Shown here in pieces: positions 59,859 through 64,000 of a stretch of 64,000 nt of DNA (its first letter is position 1; each line of letters starts with the position of its first letter). A program made the position numbers and the translations under genes. A model generated the notes under the pieces. It made no database searches. It was not told where the DNA came from and saw only the letters and a program-made list of their open reading frames with translations. The stretch is from Trichomonas vaginalis G3 (taxonomy: Eukaryota > Parabasalia > Trichomonadida > Trichomonadidae), in assembly GCF_026262505.1 (NCBI RefSeq), contig NC_067207.1, positions 27,496,082 to 27,560,081 on the forward strand, written 5' to 3'.

Positions 59859-60263
59859 TACATGTCAATTTCTTTTTCTCTGAATGGCTCTGTGTCTTCT
59901 TCTCTTTCACTTCTTTTTTTCTTCTCTCTTCTTCTTTCTGGTGGAGTTATCAAATTTCGCAAATATTTTGTAAAGTTTGTCCTTTAATACTCTATCTATT
60001 CTGTTTCTATTTCAATCCTTTCAGAAAAGGCATGTGTCTTCTTTGCATTCTAAGAACTTTTGTTGGACTTCATCTTCTCAAGGGTCATTCTGTCAACATG
60101 CATTGAAAAATTAAAGACTCTCTGCTAATTTTAATGTTCTTGTCATATTCCAGAAACAGAACTTAGAACAATTCACCTTCTTGTTTACATATGTAAGATT
60201 ATGTCGACAGATGTTTTGCTTCAAAAGCTTGTCTCGAAATATAGATAGCGAAATGCTAGACAT
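59859..60263 (-). pseudogene. decayed copy of the 151-residue charged gene
   Basis: Counterpart of 35,956-36,411, divergent from the ATPase copy as in element 2. Broken. Confidence 0.7.
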
Positions 60264-60297
60264 TTCTAAAAGATAAAAATTTTAATTTTTTCTAAAA

Positions 60298-61123
60298 ATA
60301 TTTAGAAAAAAGTTGCTGACATGACAAGAAATTTGAGAATGTTTTAAACAAGAACAAGGAAGTTGAAATGCCTCAGATAACATACATGACAAGTTCTTAT
60401 TTGCTCAGAATGTATATACAGTCTAATTGCGCCTGGTCGGGTAAGACTTTACTTATCTATAAAATGGCTGCACACAAAAAACTAGATGAGGGAAACCCAT
60501 CTAGAAGTTAGTAGTCATTTGTTTAGTACTTCTGGTCAATTCGATCAAAGACGTTATGTTCAAAGATATTATAAAGAAGTCTAAGTTAGTATTGTATAAG
60601 GATACTGATTGTTAGATTGGATAAGAAGTACCAGAAAGAGTTTTGAAGTATATTATGCTATAAATGATATAATTCTAAGTTTAAAGCAAATGAGGAATGC
60701 AGAAATATTAGAGAAGAAACACTTCAGAAAAACAGAAAGAGATAGAATACATTTCGAAGAATTGCAATCTTCGATTGGAAAGACACCTCATAGATGTCTT
60801 CTTATCTTAGATGATCTTTGTCTCATCCTTTGGTTAAAGAATAGAGAAACAGATATGGTGTGAATTCTTAAGAAGCTCAGACACTTTAACATTGTCGATT
60901 TGTGTACGACACAAGAGTTTTAAGTAGATTAAAGAGAATATTATGATATATCACTTTCACCGATTGTCCGAGAGATTTCATGAGACTTTCATGGATAGTA
61001 GAATCCATGGCAGGTATGTTTGACAAATGAATTAATGGAGAGTAGAAAGTCAACAAGACCCTCATACTTTTTCAGAATTCATTATCAGACGCCAACAAGT
61101 TCAATTGTACAAAAGTCAACTGA
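60298..61123 (+). pseudogene. decayed copy of the packaging ATPase gene
   Basis: Counterpart of 35,044-35,919; the HRCLLILDD Walker B stretch is still readable. Heavily broken. Confidence 0.75.
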
Positions 61124-61136
61124 AATAAGAGTTCAT

Positions 61137-61891
61137 TTACTCTGCTTTGTTTGAAGTGTCAAAATACTCTTTATTTTCTATTCAGTAGGGGTAGTCTTCT
61201 TGAATGTTAGAATTAGTAGCACTTTATATCATAGGTTGTGTTGAGGTAAGTAATCTTGAACTATTTTTTAATCTTCATTTGGTCATTGAATACGGGGTAA
61301 GTTTCGCGATGAAAATACGTTCTGTCGATTTGAATCTTAAGCAAGGTGATAAAAGCTTTGATTGTTTCTTCTGAATAATGCACAATACCATTATCTTATC
61401 TATTCATTCATATCTTCAGTATAAATCATTAATAGTCTTTCTTGTTTTGGTACGGAACGGTATCTTTCTGAATGTTTTCTTTGATTCAATGACTTCTCTT
61501 TTGTTGATTCTTTTCATCTCTCCTTTTTATGATTTCGTCAAGAAATGAGTAAACATGCATGCATAAGAGGCGAAGCCACATTGAACAGATTTACCAAGAA
61601 GTCTAATGTACATAACCCAAACATTTGGCAAATTTTACGATTTCATGTGTTTTAATGCAAGACCGAAAAAGTCGTCCTAGTAGAATTTCACGGATAAAAA
61701 GTTTTGTGTGCTTGGTTTTGACATCGTATGTAGTTTTGTAATTGTGAGCATAACATGCTGTCAAAATAACTGCATTTGGTAATTGTTTTGGACCGAACGA
61801 ATGATGACGGATGTTTCTGTGTTAAACTGAAGACCCACTATATTCTGTCATTATAGTTCAAGTGATAAGTGTTGTTCTCTGTTGTTGACAT
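61137..61891 (-). pseudogene. decayed copy of the KilA-N gene
   Basis: Counterpart of 33,742-34,599, ending only 13 bp from the ATPase copy. The 428-bp repeat insertion of element 2 is not here. Broken. Confidence 0.65.
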
Positions 61892-62059
61892 ATCTGTCCT
61901 TACATACAATAAAAAATAAAAAAAATAATATGAGTGATTAATGCTTCTGTTGAGTAAAAGATTCAAATCGAGTTTATGGGACAAGTACTCTATCAATTCT
62001 TCACAGTTTCAAAGGAATCTCTCTTCATTTCAGAGGAAGAATTAGCATTCAATTACTCC

Positions 62060-62960
62060 AATTTTTTGTGATGAATCAGCAAATATATTTAGGAGAAGGT
62101 TATTAACCTGTCTTCTAACTTTTCTACCTCGTGAATTTCATGATTTTTCATCAATTTTTGTCAAGACTCTTCGTAGAGAGCCGTAAATCAGAGCAAAAAT
62201 ATATTAGGGATAGATGGTATTCAACATGGTTTTCTATTTTTCTCACATGGAATTTTAATGATTGTGCAATGCGTATATGTTTTCAAGACTTTCGTAAATG
62301 TTTTGTCAACAGAACGTGAATCTTTTGTCAATTCTTCATCGTAAGAGCACGTGAAATCAGACAAAAATTAATATTTAGGGTGACGAGGTTAATCTAAGCG
62401 TTTTCTACCTGTTTCCTACCCCGTGATTATTTCATGGAATTTCCCGAAATAAAAATAAGTAGTTATTATTTATTTAATTTTTGGTAATGTAAATGACATG
62501 ATCAGTGGAGTTTTTTGACTGAAGTGAAGGTATGACATTGTCAAAAATAACAGTTTATATAATGAAACAGTTATTTTTTTCAATTTTTCATTTACGAGAA
62601 TGTCGGGTAGATAGGTTTAGATCTAACTCTGGTTTCTCACTGTTTTTCCTATTTCCCCTAACATGTTTAAAACACACAAATCATGAATTTGGTCATTTTT
62701 CAGCAAAAGTCTGTTAAGAGAGTTAGGATCTAATCTGTTTCTCAACCTGTATTTTAACTCGCAGTTATTTTATAAGCGTTTGCACTGTAAAGCGTATTTT
62801 TAATTAAATTTTTGTGAATACTCACGTTTGGAACACGCCTTAAGAGAGAAGTGAGAGTGGGCGGCGGGAGCGTCTCAACTCACGCGAAAGGGATAGTTAG
62901 AAGGTCTCGATCTAACCTGTTTTTAACCTCTTTTCTACCCCAGTTATTTTATAAGGTTTT
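62060..62960 (+). repeat. array of about six diverged hairpin modules
   Basis: Units at about 62,090, 62,200, 62,375, 62,600, 62,715 and 62,885 keep the plan (inverted-repeat head, CTACC-like copies, GTGAATTTCATG-like tail), with heads such as GGTTTAGATCTAACTC and GTTAGAAGGTCTCGATCTAAC. The position corresponds to the KilA-N/GIY-YIG gene region of element 2; I recognise no counterpart of that gene here. Confidence 0.55.
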
Positions 62961-63863
62961 AATGGTAAACGTTATGAATTGTGAGACTCTAAAACAGTTT
63001 TGTAAGCTTCTATTTCTCGCTGAGAATATCGAATGTTTTAACTATGCGAAGGTTTCTTTATAATTCTCTCTTGACGTCAGATAGAAGGAAATCGTAAGCA
63101 TTGGATAGATTTTTTGTTCAGAAATGCTAACAGGTCCATTTTATTTCTGCTGTTTTTCTGCTTCTTTCTTTAAGTCTGCATAGTCGTTTCTCATTCGTTT
63201 CTACTTTGACGGAGTAGTTATATTTCCTCATTGCTGCTTAACATTTAGAACATTTGCGGTTCATTTTGCGTTATAATTCTGAAACCTTACCTGCTAAAAC
63301 AACTAAGGCGTCAATTGCTCTCTTCATCCAAACTAGCGGGTTTATTTGTTTTTCCATATTTACATCTTTTATCTTTATCTCTTATCTGCCATATCACTCA
63401 CAACATACGAAACAAAGTTGTCGTAAGGTCTTAAATTCTTCAGATTATATATAGTCAGAAACATTCTTATATACATGTCGCAATTTTTGCCATAACCTTA
63501 TGGTTGCAATGAAATCTAGAAACTCATAGTTTACCTTCGTATGAACTTCTTTATTCTTACTGAGTCGTTGGTTCACTTCAATTTCTCGAATTCAGGAATA
63601 GTTATGTTTGTTGTTGGATTTCAGGTAGTTAGGCCAAATGGTCAATAAATGTCCTCTCCTTTCATAAAGATACTGTTCATTTTGTCATCTTTCCGCACTA
63701 CAGTCTAAATTACATGTAAAAGTTCTTGCTTTATCTTCTGATTTCTGGTTGTCAAAAGTATATGGAAGAAGGAATGAAGCTTTTCATATTACCAACATAG
63801 ATGTTGGATTCATGACTAACGAGTTGGTGCTGTTGTTTGAATTGTTTTGCTTCGACATGACAT
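62960..63863 (-). pseudogene. decayed copy of the 31,599-32,476 gene
   Basis: Minus-strand counterpart with a readable ACGAGTTGGTGCTGTTGTTTG start region and a TATAAAGAACAG leader. Heavily broken. Confidence 0.6.
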
Positions 63864-63939
63864 TCTGTTCTTTATACAAAAAATAAAAAAATAAAAAAAT
63901 AAAACTAACTTTTATTTTTTATTCGGGAAATACATGAAA

Positions 63940-64000
63940 AATTCAAGAGGGTAGAAATAGGTTAGAAAAACGGTTAGATCTAACCTTCTACCCTAAATTA
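63940..64000 (-). repeat. hairpin module at window end
   Basis: GGTTAGATCTAACC head followed by TTCTACCCTAAATTA, a module variant whose arms have changed together. Confidence 0.7.

Larger units (their letters stand above)
51236..64000 (-). mobile_element. Polinton element 4, inverted decayed right half of element 2 family
   Basis: Opens with AGGTCAGGTATGTGGGG and a TIR body (small inverted repeat GGGGCTGCGCCCC), then follows element 2 from 46.2 back to about 31.3 kb in reverse order, gene by gene. Every gene is disrupted, with well over fifty breaks in all, so it is much older than elements 1-3, or the sequence is of low quality here. It runs off the window. Confidence 0.85.

Overview
The window looks like a stretch of the Trichomonas vaginalis genome (a parabasalid). 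It is AT-rich, no introns are visible in any gene I can read, and the host genes belong to families characteristic of that parasite: a BspA-like leucine-rich-repeat surface protein and a Pmp-like beta-helix surface protein. Most of the DNA belongs to Maverick/Polinton elements, the large virus-like DNA elements that are abundant in this species. Organism and family names come from protein motifs read by eye; no database was searched.

Layout. (1) 1 to about 16,250: the inner and right part of a Polinton (element 1), cut by the left window edge. It carries the end of a packaging ATPase, a putative minor capsid gene, a phage-like tail-fibre/collar gene, a primase-SF3 helicase, a retroviral-type integrase and a family B DNA polymerase. 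About three of its genes look broken and the rest look whole. (2) About 16,260-21,205: host DNA with a decayed gene, a Pmp-like surface protein gene and a BspA-like reading frame. (3) 21,231-46,193: a complete 25-kb Polinton of another lineage (element 2), with terminal inverted repeats (TIRs), long subterminal repeat arrays, a Dam-like methyltransferase, a tail-fibre gene, integrase, a very different family B polymerase, two KilA-N regulators, ATPase, SF3 helicase and capsid genes. It has roughly a dozen breaks. (4) 46,222-46,831: short host spacer. (5) 46,832-48,517: the left-end fragment of a close relative of element 2 (element 3), abutting a decayed host XRN-type exoribonuclease gene (48,518-50,832). 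(6) 51,236 to the window end: an inverted, heavily decayed copy of the right half of the element 2 family (element 4), colinear gene by gene.

How the parts work together. The elements encode the standard Polinton kit: polymerase and integrase for copying and insertion, plus ATPase and capsid-type proteins for a particle. The elements here add an SF3 helicase (fused to a primase in element 1), an adenine methyltransferase, KilA-N DNA-binding proteins and a tail-collar-type protein. Genes are packed head-to-head with 18-36 bp between divergent start codons, so their promoters must be tiny. Element 2 is studded with a hairpin-forming module whose sub-repeats change in concert.

The observations I rate highest are the tail-collar gene shared at high DNA identity by two otherwise very different Polinton lineages, the co-varying hairpin modules, a 428-bp insertion with a 16-bp flanking repeat and a matching empty site in element 4, two terminator-like hairpins, and several conserved very small genes.
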